From the NCBI GenBank assembly GCA_037013495.1, contig CM072807.1, positions 6,431,001-6,495,000 on the forward strand: DNA of 64,000 bases, in the 5' to 3' direction. Position 1 is the first letter of the stretch. Each line of letters begins with the position of its first letter. Positions 20,282-31,878 of the stretch are shown piece by piece. Origin of the DNA: Hippophae tibetana. Taxonomy: Eukaryota > Streptophyta > Magnoliopsida > Rosales > Elaeagnaceae. Under the pieces are notes generated by a model. It did no database searches and was not told where the DNA came from. It was given only the letters and a program-made list of their open reading frames with translations. The translations under genes and the position numbers were made by a program.

Positions 20282-20960
20282 CCTATAACATATGACATAT
20301 ATACTAATAATAACCCATTAATGAATGTCTAATTTTTTTTAACAAATGATATTTGTTATACTTTAAATTTATGATTTAAAAAAAAGAATATTATCATTAA
20401 TTAAAACATTAGGAAATCATGTTTAATATTTCTTTCACATTTTTAATATTAATTAAATATTTTTCAGCGCACTTCAAAATTCTATGGGAACTTTTTGAGT
20501 TTTTCTAATACAATTCACATAAGATTAACAATCAATCCGTCTGATTTCAATCATTACATCAAAGATTCAGAGCCTGGACCTAGAAGAAAACACCTAGTAA
20601 CTTTCTAATACAATTTATGATATCTTCAATTTTTTTTTACTATATCTTATCTCAAATCCTCCATCCTCAATCATCGTTAGATAAAATAAAAAAATTAATT
20701 TAATTTTTAAATTAAATCTATATCCATAATCGATATATTCTTTTTAATGTGTGAATGTTTATTTAAACCCTTCTATTTGATTTTGCAAAAAACTTATGAG
20801 GCAAAGAACTGTTGTAAATGTTTGATTTGGTCCATTTTGTTAACTCCAAAGCTCATTCCAAAATTTTATTAATAACAACGTTAATATTCAACAGTGTAAT
20901 TTCAGAGAATACATCCTCTGTCCCTGTCTCTATGTCTTCATCTATATATCCATACACATA
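20282..20960. other. AT-rich spacer between hAT and copia
   Basis: About 680 bp of AT-rich DNA between the hAT target duplication and the next copia element. I see no coding, RNA or repeat signal in it. Confidence 0.6.
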
Positions 20961-21070
20961 TGTTAATAAATTATTATTAGTGGTATAGATTCCTATTTGT
21001 CTGTATTTATACTTGTATTATCATTCATTGTAATTAAGATTAATAAACATATTTTCAGTATATTTCAATT
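20961..21070 (+). repeat. 5' LTR, 110 bp
   Basis: It begins TGTTAATAAATTA and ends TTTCAATT, immediately followed by the tRNA-Met primer-binding site. Very short for a copia LTR. The partner is 26331-26482. Confidence 0.88.
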
Positions 21071-21117
21071 TGGTATCAGAGTAGGAAAAAAAAAAAATTT
21101 TTTTACCGGTTTCTGAG

Positions 21118-21670
21118 TTTCCGAGCAGCGCCGCCTATACAGGAGCGCCGCCGTCAGAGTCACTACCTTAATCTGAGCAGCGCTGCCAATACAGGAGCGC
21201 CGCCGTCAGTATTAGTGCCATTAATCTTCTCGCGCCGTTCACTGCGCTGTTCAGTTTTGCGCCATTCACTGCGCCGTTCACTGCGCTGTCCAGCCTTGCG
21301 CAGCAGCTCCAGCCCCGCGCCGTTCACTACGCTGTCCAGCCCTGCGCCGTCCAGCGCGTGCAGCAGCTCCAAAACTGCGCCGTTCACTGCGCTGTCCAGC
21401 CTTGCGCAGCAGCTCCAGCCCCGCGCCGTTCACTACGCTGTCCAGCCCTGCGCCGTCCAGCGCGTGCAGCAGCTCCAAAACTGCGCCGTCCATCGCGCGT
21501 AGCAGCTCCAAAACTGCGCCGTCCAGCGCGCGTAGCAGCTCCAAAACTGCGCTGTCCAGCTCGCACAGCAGCTCCAAAACTGCGCCGTCCAGCCCGCGCA
21601 GCAGCTCCAACCCTGCGCCGTCCACCCCGCACAGCACAGCAGCTCCAGCCCTCGCGCAGCAGCTCCTGCA
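21118..21670 (+). repeat. GC-rich ~33-bp minisatellite in the copia leader
   Basis: More than ten imperfect copies of a unit around GCAGCAGCTCCAAAACTGCG and CCGTCCAGCGCG, period about 33 bp, with a higher-order duplication of about 107 bp. It is far richer in G+C than anything around it. Overlapping open frames on both strands are side effects of the repeat (no stop codon within the unit). It lies between the primer-binding site and gag, in the untranslated leader. Confidence 0.88.
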
Positions 21671-22018
21671 CGACTTTGTGAGTCCACAGTTCTTGTTTTT
21701 TTATGTCCGCAGTTCTGTAAAAAAATTTCAGCTTCTATCCCTAAAAAATTTTCAGCCTTTAGTTTATTCTAATCTGTTTAACCTACCCATCAGCCCCAAC
21801 CCGGCTCGGCCCATCATCCCAACCCGTCCCAATCTGTCTTAGTCCAAACCCAACAGCCCAACAGTTTTAAGTTTACCCCATCAGACCAAGCCCAACAGCC
21901 CAAGCCCATCAGCCTGTCAGCCCAAGCCCATCAGCTCAAGCCCTTTTTCAGCCCACCGAGAAAAAAAAAACCCAAAATTTTTATTCCGCTGCACAATATT
22001 TTTTTTTTTATTATTTCA

Positions 22019-22798
22019 ATGGAAGATTCAAGACAACATCAAGTTTCCAGAATTCATGAGGTTCCAAATTTTGAAGTTTCTGTTAAGAGTTCAGAAATTG
22101 GTTCTTTCGGGGGTACTAAACTTAATGGTACAAATTTTCGAACATGGAAAAAAGTTATGTCTGTTTATCTTCGTGGGATGCATAAGATGGGACATGTATC
22201 TGGATCAATCAGGGCTCCTAGTCAAGATGATATAGAAGCTTATACTAGGTGGGAAGATGATGATGGCTTTGTAATGTCAATTCTATTTAGAGCCATCATT
22301 GATGATATATTACAAATGGTGGAAGAATGTGAAACTGCTGAGTCCATATGGAATACCTTAAGCGATCTTTATACAAATGAGTCTGACTTTATTCAAGTTC
22401 ATGAACTCATGTGCAAAGCTGCTGGCATGCAGCAGAATGGGCAACCAGTATCTCTATTTTTTACCAAGCTGAAAAATGTATGGGCTAAAATTGATCAAAA
22501 ATGCCCATGCAAAATTAAAAATCCAGAAGATTTTCTGTGGTACCAGAAGGAGAAGGAGCTTGAACGAGTACATGCCTTTTTAAGAGGCCTTGATACCAAA
22601 CATAATAGTGCTAAAGGCGAATTGCTTCGAATGTCAGACCCTCCAAGCTTGACTACTGCCTTTACATACATTCGTAAAGACGAATCTCAGCAGGAAAGTC
22701 TTCATCAGGCACAAGTTGAGGTATCAAGTCTAGCTATTCAAGCCAAATCAAAGGCACCTTGTCTTCAGCAGCAAAATTCAGTTCCACTACATCAGTAG
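22019..22798 (+). pseudogene. copia gag region (capsid-like)
   Basis: Gag part of the 20961-26482 element, about 260 residues. It has the UBN2/retrotran_gag signature: LNGTNFRTWKK near the N-terminus, TAESIWNTLSDLY in the middle and LERVHAFLRGLD towards the end. A CCHC knuckle follows in the DNA at about 22.84-22.88 kb. Treated as a fossil part of the element, not a host gene. Confidence 0.9.
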
Positions 22799-22897
22799 GG
22801 ACCTTCACCAGGCTTTCCCAATCGCAATCATTCTCACTGTTCTTATTGCAATGGACATGGGCATCTTCGTGAGATTTGTTGGAAACTATATCCACAC

Positions 22898-25800
22898 TTG
22901 AAACCAAAACGACAACAGGGGTATCATTCTAAAGCAAAAGCAGCTGCAGTGCAAATTGTCCAAGAACCAGACTACTATGGACAGAATCATCCTATGGAAT
23001 GTGGAGGTATCCCTACAGCTTCAATAGTTGGTCGTGGTAAGATTGGTATGACCTTAAATATGTCTCACTCTGTTGGGTCTAATACTTGGATTATTGATTC
23101 TGGTGCATCTGATCATACGACCTATGATAAATCTTATTTTAATGAGTTATCTCCCCCACCAGTGTCTTATGTTACAAATGCTAATGGTGAGGCCTTTCCT
23201 GTCTTAGGAAAGGGGTCAGTTCATATCACTCCATCTTTACAACTCCATAATGTTTTATATGTACCTGACTTATCTCATCACTTAATATCTGTCCCACAGT
23301 TAAATATTGAGTCTAAATGTTTTGTAACCTTTTATCCTATGTATGTGATTTTTCAGGACCTTCTTACCAGGGAAATAATTGGTCAAGGGTATCTGAGGGG
23401 CAGGTTGTTCCGTTTAGATCAGAACTACGGAGGGGAGAAACCAGGAGCATGGGCACGCACTGCATTGACTTCTAGTTCCGATAAGCTAAGTGAAATTTGG
23501 TTGTGGCATCGCCGCTTAGGGCATCCATCTTTTAGTCTTATGAAAAAAACCATGCCTACTTTATTTATTGGTGTTAGTGAGACTGTTTTACATTGTGAGA
23601 CTTGTGTTTTGGCCAAGAGCCATCGTATTACTTATTCTCCTAGTATTTCTAATAAAAGTACTATTCCTTTTGAATTAATTCATTCTGATGTTTGGGGACC
23701 ATCTAAAGAGCCCACTATATCGGGTATGAGATATTTTGTTTCGTTTATCGATGATTGTACAAGGTTATCGTGGATCTCTCTTCTTAGAACAAAAGATGAA
23801 GTTTTTTCAGTTTTTCAAAATTTTCATAGCCTCATTCAAACACAATACAATGGCATCATTCGGATCCTCCGTTCTGACAATGGGGGGGAATATGTTAATC
23901 ATGTTTTTCAAGATTTTTTCAAAACACATGGGATTATTCACCAAACTACTTGTCCGCAAACACCGGAACAAAATGGAGTATCTGAAAGAAAAAATCGTCA
24001 TTTACTTGATATGGCTCGTGCACTCTTATTTAGTGCTTATATGCCAAAAAACCTTTGGGGTGATGTTGTACAAGCTTCCGCCCATCTCATCAATCGTCTC
24101 CCGTCTAGTGTCCTTAACGGAAAAATCCCATTCCAAATTCTCGCATCTTACGTCTCCTTATCATCCTTCCATAATCTCCCTACCCGTGTATTTGGTTGTG
24201 TTATTTTTGTGCATGTTCCTAAAAATCAAAGGTCTAAATTAGATGCTCGGGCAATTAAATGTGTGTTTGTTGGTTATGGAAGTTATCAAAAAGGGTACAA
24301 GTGCTTCCATCCACCAACCAGAAAGTACTATGTCACTATGGATGTTACCTTCTTTGAAGACACGAGTTATTTTTCCTCACCTGATACTGCTCGTCAGGGG
24401 GAGAATACATATTTTGAAGAACTGTATCATGGTGAGGCCTTTCCTCCAATCATTGCAGAAGCAGATGCTCCAAGTAGTCAAGCACCAAATTTGCTTACAG
24501 CAAATGAAGTGGAAGACACAACTGTTCCCTCAGGCATTACTCCTACCCATGATCAACAACTCCCTGGTACTGAAGGTCACTCATCTGAGGTATGTATACC
24601 CACTGATACTAATAACATTGAGTCTAATGTTAGACAATATGTGTTACCCAACAGGTCTACTCGAGGTCAACCAGCCAAAAGGTATGAACCAAATATTCAT
24701 GCAAAATCAAAATACCCAGTAGCCAATTACATGTCCACTAAAAGATTATCTAAGTCATATGAATCATTTGTGAATCAAATATCTGGTGTATCAGTACCTA
24801 ACAAAGTGCAGGATGCGTTGGGAGATCCAATATGGAGAAAGGCAATGGCTGAAGAGATGGAGGTGTTACAGAAGAATGATACTTGGCAACTGGTGCCACC
24901 ACCACAAGGGAAAAAGGCAGTTGGTTGTCGATGGGTGTTTACTGTAAAACATAATGGTGATGGATCTGTAAATCGGTATAAAGCTCGTCTTGTAGCAAAA
25001 GGGTTTACTCAAACGTATGGTGTAGACTACGATGAGACCTTTGCTCCTGTTGCCAAAATGAACACCATTCGGGTTTTGCTCTCACTTGCCGCTAATCTAA
25101 ACTGGCCACTACGGCAGTTTGATGTCAAGAATGTGTTTCTTCATGGAGAATTAGCCGAGGAAGTATACATGAGTCTTCCACCTGGGTATGTAGTTGATTC
25201 TCCTGGTAATTTTGTATGCAAACTAAAGAAGTCTTTGTATGGTCTCAAGAAATCCCCTCGAGCCTGGTTTGGAAGATTCTCACAGTTCATGCAAAAGGTT
25301 GGTTACAGACAGAGTAATTCAGACCACACTCTATTTCTCAAACATCAACGAGGGAAGGTAACAACCCTAATAATTTATGTTGATGATATGGTAATCACTG
25401 GTGATGATACTGTTGAGATGGATAAATTACAAAGACAGCTAGCCTCTGAATTCGAGATGAAGGACTTAGGTGAACTAAAGTACTTCTTAGGAATTGAGGT
25501 AGCTAGAGGAAGAGAAGGAATATATCTGTGTCAAAGGAAGTACATTATTGATCTGCTAACAGAGACAGGTATGTTGGATTGCAAACCTATTGAGCAAAAC
25601 CATTGTTTAGCAGATTATCCAGATCAGATACCAATTGATTGAGCTCGCTATCAGAGATTGGTTGGGCGTTTGATTTACTTGGCTCATACTAGACCAGATG
25701 TTGCATATGCAGTAAGTGTGGTGAGTCAGTTCATGCATAACCCAAGTGAGAACCACATGAATGCTGTTTTGAGAATTTTAAGGTATTTGAAATCGGCTCC

Positions 25801-26254
25801 AGGAAGGGGAGTAATGTTCTCTAAACACAACAATCATCTTGAAGTCTGTGGCTTCACAGATGCAGATTGGGCAGGAAGTATTACAGATAGAAAGTCAACA
25901 TCGGGCTATTTCACCTTTGTGGGTGGAAATTTAGTTACATGGAAAAGTAAGAAACAGAAAGTAGTGGCGCGATCTAGTGCTGAGGCCGAGTATAGAGGTA
26001 TGGCTCATGGGATTTGTGAATTATTATGGATAAGAACTTTGTTATCTGATTTGGGTTTCGAACTCAAAAATACTATGCAATTGTATTGCGACAATCGGGC
26101 AGCCATTGATATATCACAAAATCCAGTACAACATGATCGCACTAAGCATGTAGAGGTTGATCGTCACTTTATAAAAGAAAAGCTAGATGCCAAACTGATT
26201 AGTTTTCCTTTTGTTCCCACTAAAGAGCAACTTGCAGATATGCTTACCAAATGA
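22898..26254 (+). pseudogene. copia pol region (PR-INT-RT-RH)
   Basis: Pol part of the same element. Protease DSGASDH at about 23.1 kb; GAG-pre-integrase LWHRRLGHPSF at about 23.5 kb; integrase core from about 23.65 kb (FIDDCTRLSW, RSDNGGEY, QTPEQNGVSERKN); reverse transcriptase from about 24.8 kb ([27 protein letters not shown]); RNase H at 25.8-26.25 kb. The order protease-integrase-RT-RNase H is diagnostic of Ty1/copia. Confidence 0.92.
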
Positions 26255-26330
26255 GTTTCTAAGAAGGCATTATATGGTTCATTAAGCAAGTTGGGCATGA
26301 TCGATATCTATGCGCCAATTTGAGGGGGAG

Positions 26331-26482
26331 TGTTAATAAATTATTATTAGTGGTATATTAGTTGTATACAACTAATATAAGCATTTTTCCTAAAAAGCAG
26401 ATTCCTATTTGCCTGTATTTATACTTGTATTATCATTCATTGTAATTAAGATTAATAAACATATTTTCAGTATATTTCAATT
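26331..26482 (+). repeat. 3' LTR, 152 bp, with a 26-bp palindrome
   Basis: Identical to the 5' LTR except for about one base and an extra segment. That segment contains a perfect 26-bp palindrome at 26354-26379 centred on TTGTATACAA. LTR length therefore differs between the two ends of one insertion. Confidence 0.87.
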
Positions 26483-26662
26483 ACATATAGTAAGCTGATC
26501 TTGTTTAGTACGTTGCATGTCATAAACACCAAACACTGAGGACAATTATTTTATATTGTGAATTACAAAGACCAAATTACAGTCATTGCCTTGTACTTGA
26601 TCATCCCAATGATACATCTACTATCTGACTTAAGGTAATCACCTGAAAGTTCACTTCTTTTC

Positions 26663-26670
26663 TATATAAA
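26663..26670 (+). promoter_or_regulatory. TATA box of the basic secretory protein gene
   Basis: TATATAAA, 86 bp upstream of the ATG at 26756. It is a good match to the plant core promoter consensus and at a usual distance, allowing for a leader of about 55 bp. Confidence 0.6.
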
Positions 26671-26755
26671 CCATGCAAGACTATTTATCAATCATACTTG
26701 GACCAAACCCTTACTTTTTGTCATACACACAAGTAACACAACTATATATACACAT

Positions 26756-27421
26756 ATGGTTTCTTTTGCTTTCTTTCTCTTCACCATTCTAATAATTACA
26801 ACAGCTTCAATCAACAACATCAATGCAGTTGAATTCGAAGTCATCAACAATGCGAAATCAAACCCCGATGGCATCCGATTCGAAAAGGAAATTGGAGTTT
26901 TTGACAGTCTAGTAACACTACAAGTGAGCACAAATATAATATGGAATATCTTTCAAGAATACAAAGCTAAAGATAGGAAGAATGTGGAAAAAATCACATT
27001 GTCAATTGAAGATTTTGAAGGAATTGCAATTTTAACAAACAATAATGAGATTAAACTAAGTGCTCAGTACATTGAGAACTTCTTAGGTGATGTGAAAAAA
27101 GAGATTAAAGGGGTGATTATACACATGAATGTAAATATATGGCAGTGGAATGGGAATGGTTTTGCTCCAAAGGGATTGCTTGAAGGAATAGCTGATTTTG
27201 TGAGATTGAAGGCAGGGTTTGTGCCAAGGAATTGGGTTAAGTTAGGAGGTGGAATAAGGTGGAATGAGGGATATGATGTTACTGCAAGGTTTTTGAGTTA
27301 TTGTGAGGAGATTAAATATGGATTTGTGGCTGAATTGAATAAGAAAATGAGGGAAGGGTATTATAGTGATTATTATTTTGAGGAGCTTTTGGGAAAAAAG
27401 TGTTTATCAGCTATGGAATGA
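26756..27421 (+). CDS. Plant basic secretory protein family, degraded motif and shifted C-terminus
   Basis: A secreted protein of the plant basic secretory protein family (BSP, peptidase-like, linked to pathogen defence), 221 residues, no intron. Residues 1-24 form a signal peptide (FAFFLFTILIITT core). The family blocks IWQWNGNGFAPKGLLEGIAD (128-147), FVRLKAGF and GYDVTARFLSYC (172-183) are clear. Odd points: where relatives have HEMTH just before WQWNG, this copy reads HMNVN (123-127), so two of three presumed metal-ligand/catalytic residues are gone. Near the end a run of six A (27394-27399) throws the frame: the next frame reads YQLWNDYKAKY, the expected family ending, and continues to a TAG at 27507. 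So the gene probably lost its function recently, or the A-run is an assembly error. TATA box at 26663; the gene starts about 270 bp after the copia element. Confidence 0.85.
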   Translation: MVSFAFFLFTILIITTASINNINAVEFEVINNAKSNPDGIRFEKEIGVFDSLVTLQVSTNIIWNIFQEYKAKDRKNVEKITLSIEDFEGIAILTNNNEIKLSAQYIENFLGDVKKEIKGVIIHMNVNIWQWNGNGFAPKGLLEGIADFVRLKAGFVPRNWVKLGGGIRWNEGYDVTARFLSYCEEIKYGFVAELNKKMREGYYSDYYFEELLGKKCLSAME

Positions 27422-27509
27422 CTATAAGGCTAAATATGCTTCTCCCATTGGTGAGAGAGATCAAATGGCTTTTACCCCTGCTTCTGAACCCTGCGGCTTG
27501 GCTATCTAG

Positions 27510-30500
27510 AAGAGGAGAGATTTTTATAAGCGACGAGAAGGCATAGTTTGTTTTTCTCTTTTAAATAATAAAAATTACACTCTTAATATTTGTAACTATA
27601 AAAATAATAACACTTATATATGTTAAATTTATATAATTTTATTATTAAAAAAGTTAAATTTATCGTTTTATTTCAAATACCGTCTAATTAGATGCTATTC
27701 AATTTAAACTATAATAATTTAAACTCGTATAATGTTTAATTTTGTTTGATTAAACCTTATTCAATATTATTTAAATAATATTTTTGTTATTTTAAGTTTT
27801 AAAAACTATATTTATCCGATTGGTTTTCCTTTTTTTTCTTATTTCCTTATTTCCTTCTTATTTTTCAATTATTTTAACTTTTTATTTAAATCTTTAACTT
27901 ATTCACACATCTATTTTTCCGCCTAATATTTTAAAGTGATATTACAATAAATTATTATAAATAAATTTTTTAATTTAAAATAAGTTTTCAAAATTGAAGG
28001 ACATACGATCATTTTCGAAAATAACGTTTATAGTATAAAAAATTGAAAACTATACAAACATGTTTTCAAAATTAAAAAAATAAATTGTATTAACTTGTGA
28101 GTTAAAATCGTGGATCACAAGAACTTTTATTTAAAATAAGATGTTTAAATTAAAAATGTATAAATATGTATTAAAAATAAAATATTTAATTAAAATTAAA
28201 AGCTGTTGAACAATTTTAAGGAGTTTTATTTTGAAACTAATATCAAAAGGATATTTACGTAAAGGAGCTGGTAAATTATGAAGAATCTATATTCCGTCTA
28301 ATAATATGAGTGCATATATAGTTGGTCTTCTAATTAATTGCTACCTCCTCACACATCAATTTTTTTTTTCTCTTTCTAAATTCTTCCTCCCACATGTTGA
28401 TTATTGATTATCAATGGTGATATATTGATGATTAATTATTCATCCCCACTTGTAAATATATAAATAACAAGAAGAATTAAAAGAAACAAAAAAATAAAAT
28501 AAAATAAAGGAATAGGAATAGGAATACGCAGCACGTACGCTAGTGTGCATTTCTTTGAAGAAATAATAAGAAACATTTATAAATAAATTAAATTATTAAG
28601 AAGGTCCATCAATATTATTTATTTATTGATGGGCTCCATGAAATGATTATATAATCCTTAGATTTTGCAATACAAGAGCATGGATTTAAATCTTAGGAAA
28701 TTAAACAAAGAAAGACCCCCTTCATGCTTTCCTCTTCCATATTCCAATTGACTTAATGCACAATGCTATTTCTATTTATTTCTTTAATTCCTCTCATAGT
28801 ATGCTAACATGCATTGTCAATGTTTTCGCCTTCTTTTATATTTCAAGTAATGTTTGTGACTTTAATATTATTATAAGTGTTATTTAAGGAGAAATGTAAA
28901 CAGAATAAAATTAATGAATCAATAATTAAAAGATATATTTTAAATAAAAATATATTGACTTATCAATAATATCTCTTTATTAATTGTTAGAAATTTGAGG
29001 ATGATGTGATTAAATATTAGATTTAGGATTGTTCTAATTATATATATATTTAAAAAAATTGTATCTTTTAGTTATTAAATATATTATTTTTGTTCTTTTT
29101 TATGTTAGATGTAAATATTTTCTATTTTGGGATGTTTTACTTAATATTTATCAAACTAGATATATTCTTTATTTGTTTTCATTCAGATGACAAATAATAT
29201 TTATAAATTATAATGATCATTAGATGAAGATATTTAAAGGTATAAATGCTAATAAATATAAAAATTTAAATTGATAATTGGTTTATAAAATCAAAAGAAA
29301 ATTTTATTTACAACTATAAATACATATAGAATTAGATTGTATTTATTTAAAAATCAAAATTATTTGATAAAATTAATTGTCTAAATTATTTGTATTAAAA
29401 AATGTCACATTTTTTTGTTATCTCCATATATCTCTCTTCTTATTCATTAAATATGAGAAAGTGATACAAATATTAATTTAACCATACTTTATTAAAAAAT
29501 AATATGTGATTTTTAAATATTATATATATCATATCATATCACATTAAATTAATAAATTATTTAAATAAAAAAAATATAAATTTCATTCTCTATAACAATT
29601 TGATTAATTTTTGACATGTTTTTCTATCTACATCCTAGATCTAGATTTTTTTTCTTCCATATATTAGAGTATGTGGTACCTTAGATACCAAAAATATTGG
29701 TTTAAATAGATTAATTAAAGACATGAAAATATTGTTAAGAGTAATTTAAAAGAATAAATTAATGAAAATTCTTAAAAGAGATAATTATTATATATCCTTT
29801 CACCCAAAAGATGATAATAATATTTGTGTATTAATGTGTTTATGAATAAATTACTGGTGTCTTGCCTTGCAATCAAATTTTCTAACGTACTATAATTATT
29901 AATTAATGCAAATTTATTTTCTTAAATAAATAAATAAAACACAGCCTGTACGCTCCTACACATGGTATGCGAGACTTGACTACTTAATTTTATAATATTG
30001 TTGACCTTATAAATATTTAAAATAAATTTAACAACAGAAAACCATCAGAATTGAAATATCCTAGCAAAAAAGAAATAAATAAATTGTATATATTGACAAC
30101 TAGAAAAATTTGTAAACCTATGCAGAATCAGATATATAACTGAAATACTATAGTAATAATTCTCTATATCTAACACTATATCTATCATCTTATCTGTGGA
30201 TGACAAAAAATATTCTCTATAGCTGTTTTTTTCTTGGGGGTCAAATTTCTTGTAACATAGAAGCTAACTGTATTACAAATTTAGTCATTTCAAGATTAAT
30301 AAAATGCTAAATAAATTAAACATATGATTCTAACATTTACCAACTTTATTTCTTAATATTTCTTTTTCTTTTTCTTTTAAATATTACTTGATATGCCCCT
30401 TAGGAGGAATCATATATAATATGTTTCTTAACCCAATATTTTGCATGATATGACCCTCTATTAGGTATCTTTTTATTTTTAACCTCATTATGGTTTTGAG

Positions 30501-31259
30501 CATATTATCAAAAACTTATTATTTTTATATATATGCATTTAAAAGTATATATATTATTAAAATTTTGATAAATCTAACAAAAAAAAAAAGATTTAAAATG
30601 ATTATAATATCATACTATATATATAAGATAATAAATGTTAGACCATAATCATTATTTTTAAACATGGACGTTAAAATAAGATTTATGTTTTTACACACCT
30701 TCAAATTTGCACATAAGTTAACTAAAGGATCCCAAATGTAAAGAGGGTCATGAATCAACATTGTTCTTTTTTTTTGTTACATTTTAGCCTAAAATTTTAT
30801 TTTTATAAATTTAGTTTAAAACAAATTAAATATGTTAAATTTAAAGACTTAATAGATTAAATCATAAGAATGAAAAAAAAATTAATATGTTAAATCTGAC
30901 CATTGCATTGAATTTTTTACATCTGAATCAAACTTGTAAAAATTAAAAAAATTAGAGTATGAAAATATAAAATCATTAAAAAATTAAGGTACCATAAGTC
31001 ATGTGGTTGACCTTAATAAAATTAAGCCCAATTTCTCTCTTTCCGACCCTCAATTTAGGCATCCTCTAAAAACAAAGAATTTGGTAAACACAACAATTCC
31101 ATCGAATAAGAAAACACATAGAAGGAAAACAAGAAATAAAAAAACACATAAATAGTGTTGCACAATTTTAAATTCATAAACAAATTTAATACGTTTTAAA
31201 ACTATACATATTTGTTACTCCCTCTTATCTCATTTAATTTGAAAAAAAAATCAAAAACT
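27510..31259. other. AT-rich intergenic region, no gene seen
   Basis: About 3.7 kb of very AT-rich DNA. No frame on either strand carries a recognisable domain. No LTR, inverted-repeat pair or RNA gene stood out. Long A and T runs are frequent. Confidence 0.6.
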
Positions 31260-31712
31260 TTAACAAGAAGTGGACGAAGTACAATAATGATTATTACATT
31301 CTGCATGAGCAGCATACTTTAGGTTAAAATAAGAAGACCTGCAAAGTGGGCAAGTGAAATGATAGGTATTTAACCATCCTTCAATACAATCCATATGAAA
31401 AACATGCTCACATTTACTCAATTTGCTAACCAAATCTTCCTTCTCAAAATCTACCAAACAAATTGAACATGTTTTTTCCTCCATTTTTGCCTTCAAATCT
31501 ACAAACTTTACCACATGATCAAGACATGGTTGCTCATCAATATTCATGAAGCTTTGGTATTCTTCATCTACTAATCCTTGTTCATTCTTGAAGACTATGC
31601 TAACAATTCTAAGAAGAGCTTTCTTGAATTCAATAAATGGAATCCAAATACAAGTATAGAAGAAAATAGTAATCATCCACAAACGAGATTGAGAAACTAC
31701 TAAGCATATCAT
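31260..31712 (-). CDS. Small membrane-anchored RING-H2 finger protein (E3 ubiquitin ligase type)
   Basis: 150 residues in a single exon. An N-terminal hydrophobic stretch (about residues 11-28, WMITIFFYTCIWIPFI) could anchor it in a membrane. The C-terminal RING-H2 finger has ligands C82, C85, C101, H103, H106, C109, C121 and C124, with the spacer tryptophan W113 (EGWLNTYHFTCPLC). Length, layout and the FTCPLCRS end resemble RHA2/RHA1/BRH1-type stress and hormone RING ligases; which one cannot be told. These proteins transfer ubiquitin from an E2 to targets. The TATA box at 31871-31878 and a CT-repeat leader support the start. It ends about 1.1 kb before the TRIM when read by coordinate. Confidence 0.9.
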   Translation of the reverse strand: MICLVVSQSRLWMITIFFYTCIWIPFIEFKKALLRIVSIVFKNEQGLVDEEYQSFMNIDEQPCLDHVVKFVDLKAKMEEKTCSICLVDFEKEDLVSKLSKCEHVFHMDCIEGWLNTYHFTCPLCRSSYFNLKYAAHAECNNHYCTSSTSC

Positions 31713-31769
31713 TTTGCTTCTAAATATATATCTTCAGAGTACTTCAAGTACTACTATAAGTAACCTAAT

Positions 31770-31785
31770 ACTCTCTCTCTCTCTT
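31770..31785 (-). repeat. CT microsatellite in the RING gene leader
   Basis: CTCTCTCTCTCTCT, seen as GA on the gene's strand, about 60 bp upstream of the ATG. GA/CT tracts are common in plant 5' leaders and core promoters. Confidence 0.75.
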
Positions 31786-31870
31786 TGTGATATATATTGA
31801 AATATTTCCCTCAAAAGTACTTAGTGGAACTGGTATGATTTGATAAGAAAAATTCAATGGAAGACTTGGC

Positions 31871-31878
31871 TTTATATA
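31871..31878 (-). promoter_or_regulatory. TATA box of the RING-H2 gene
   Basis: TATATAAA on the - strand, about 160 bp upstream of the start codon at 31712. The best core promoter candidate for this gene. Confidence 0.55.

Larger units (their letters stand above)
20961..26482 (+). mobile_element. Near-complete young Ty1/copia element, TSD ACATA
   Basis: LTR retrotransposon of 5.5 kb. In order: 5' LTR; primer-binding site TGGTATCAGAG directly after it; GC-rich repeat-filled leader (21.1-21.7 kb); gag (about 22.0-22.8 kb) with a CCHC knuckle just after; protease (WIIDSGASDHTT); GAG-pre-integrase; integrase (HSDVWGPS, RSDNGGEY); reverse transcriptase (YVDDMVITG); RNase H (DADWAGS, QHDRTKHVEVDRHF); polypurine tract GAGGGGGAG; 3' LTR. 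The target duplication ACATA is perfect (20956-20960 and 26483-26487). It looks nearly whole, with about three breaks. The LTRs differ by about one base over the 110 bp they share, so it inserted recently, probably within the last million years or so. Confidence 0.95.

Noticed and set aside
21163-21842. Several overlapping long open frames rich in Ala, Ser, Arg and Pro on both strands
   Set aside because: They are the same 33-bp minisatellite read in different frames, inside a retrotransposon leader. No domain, and no reason to prefer any frame.
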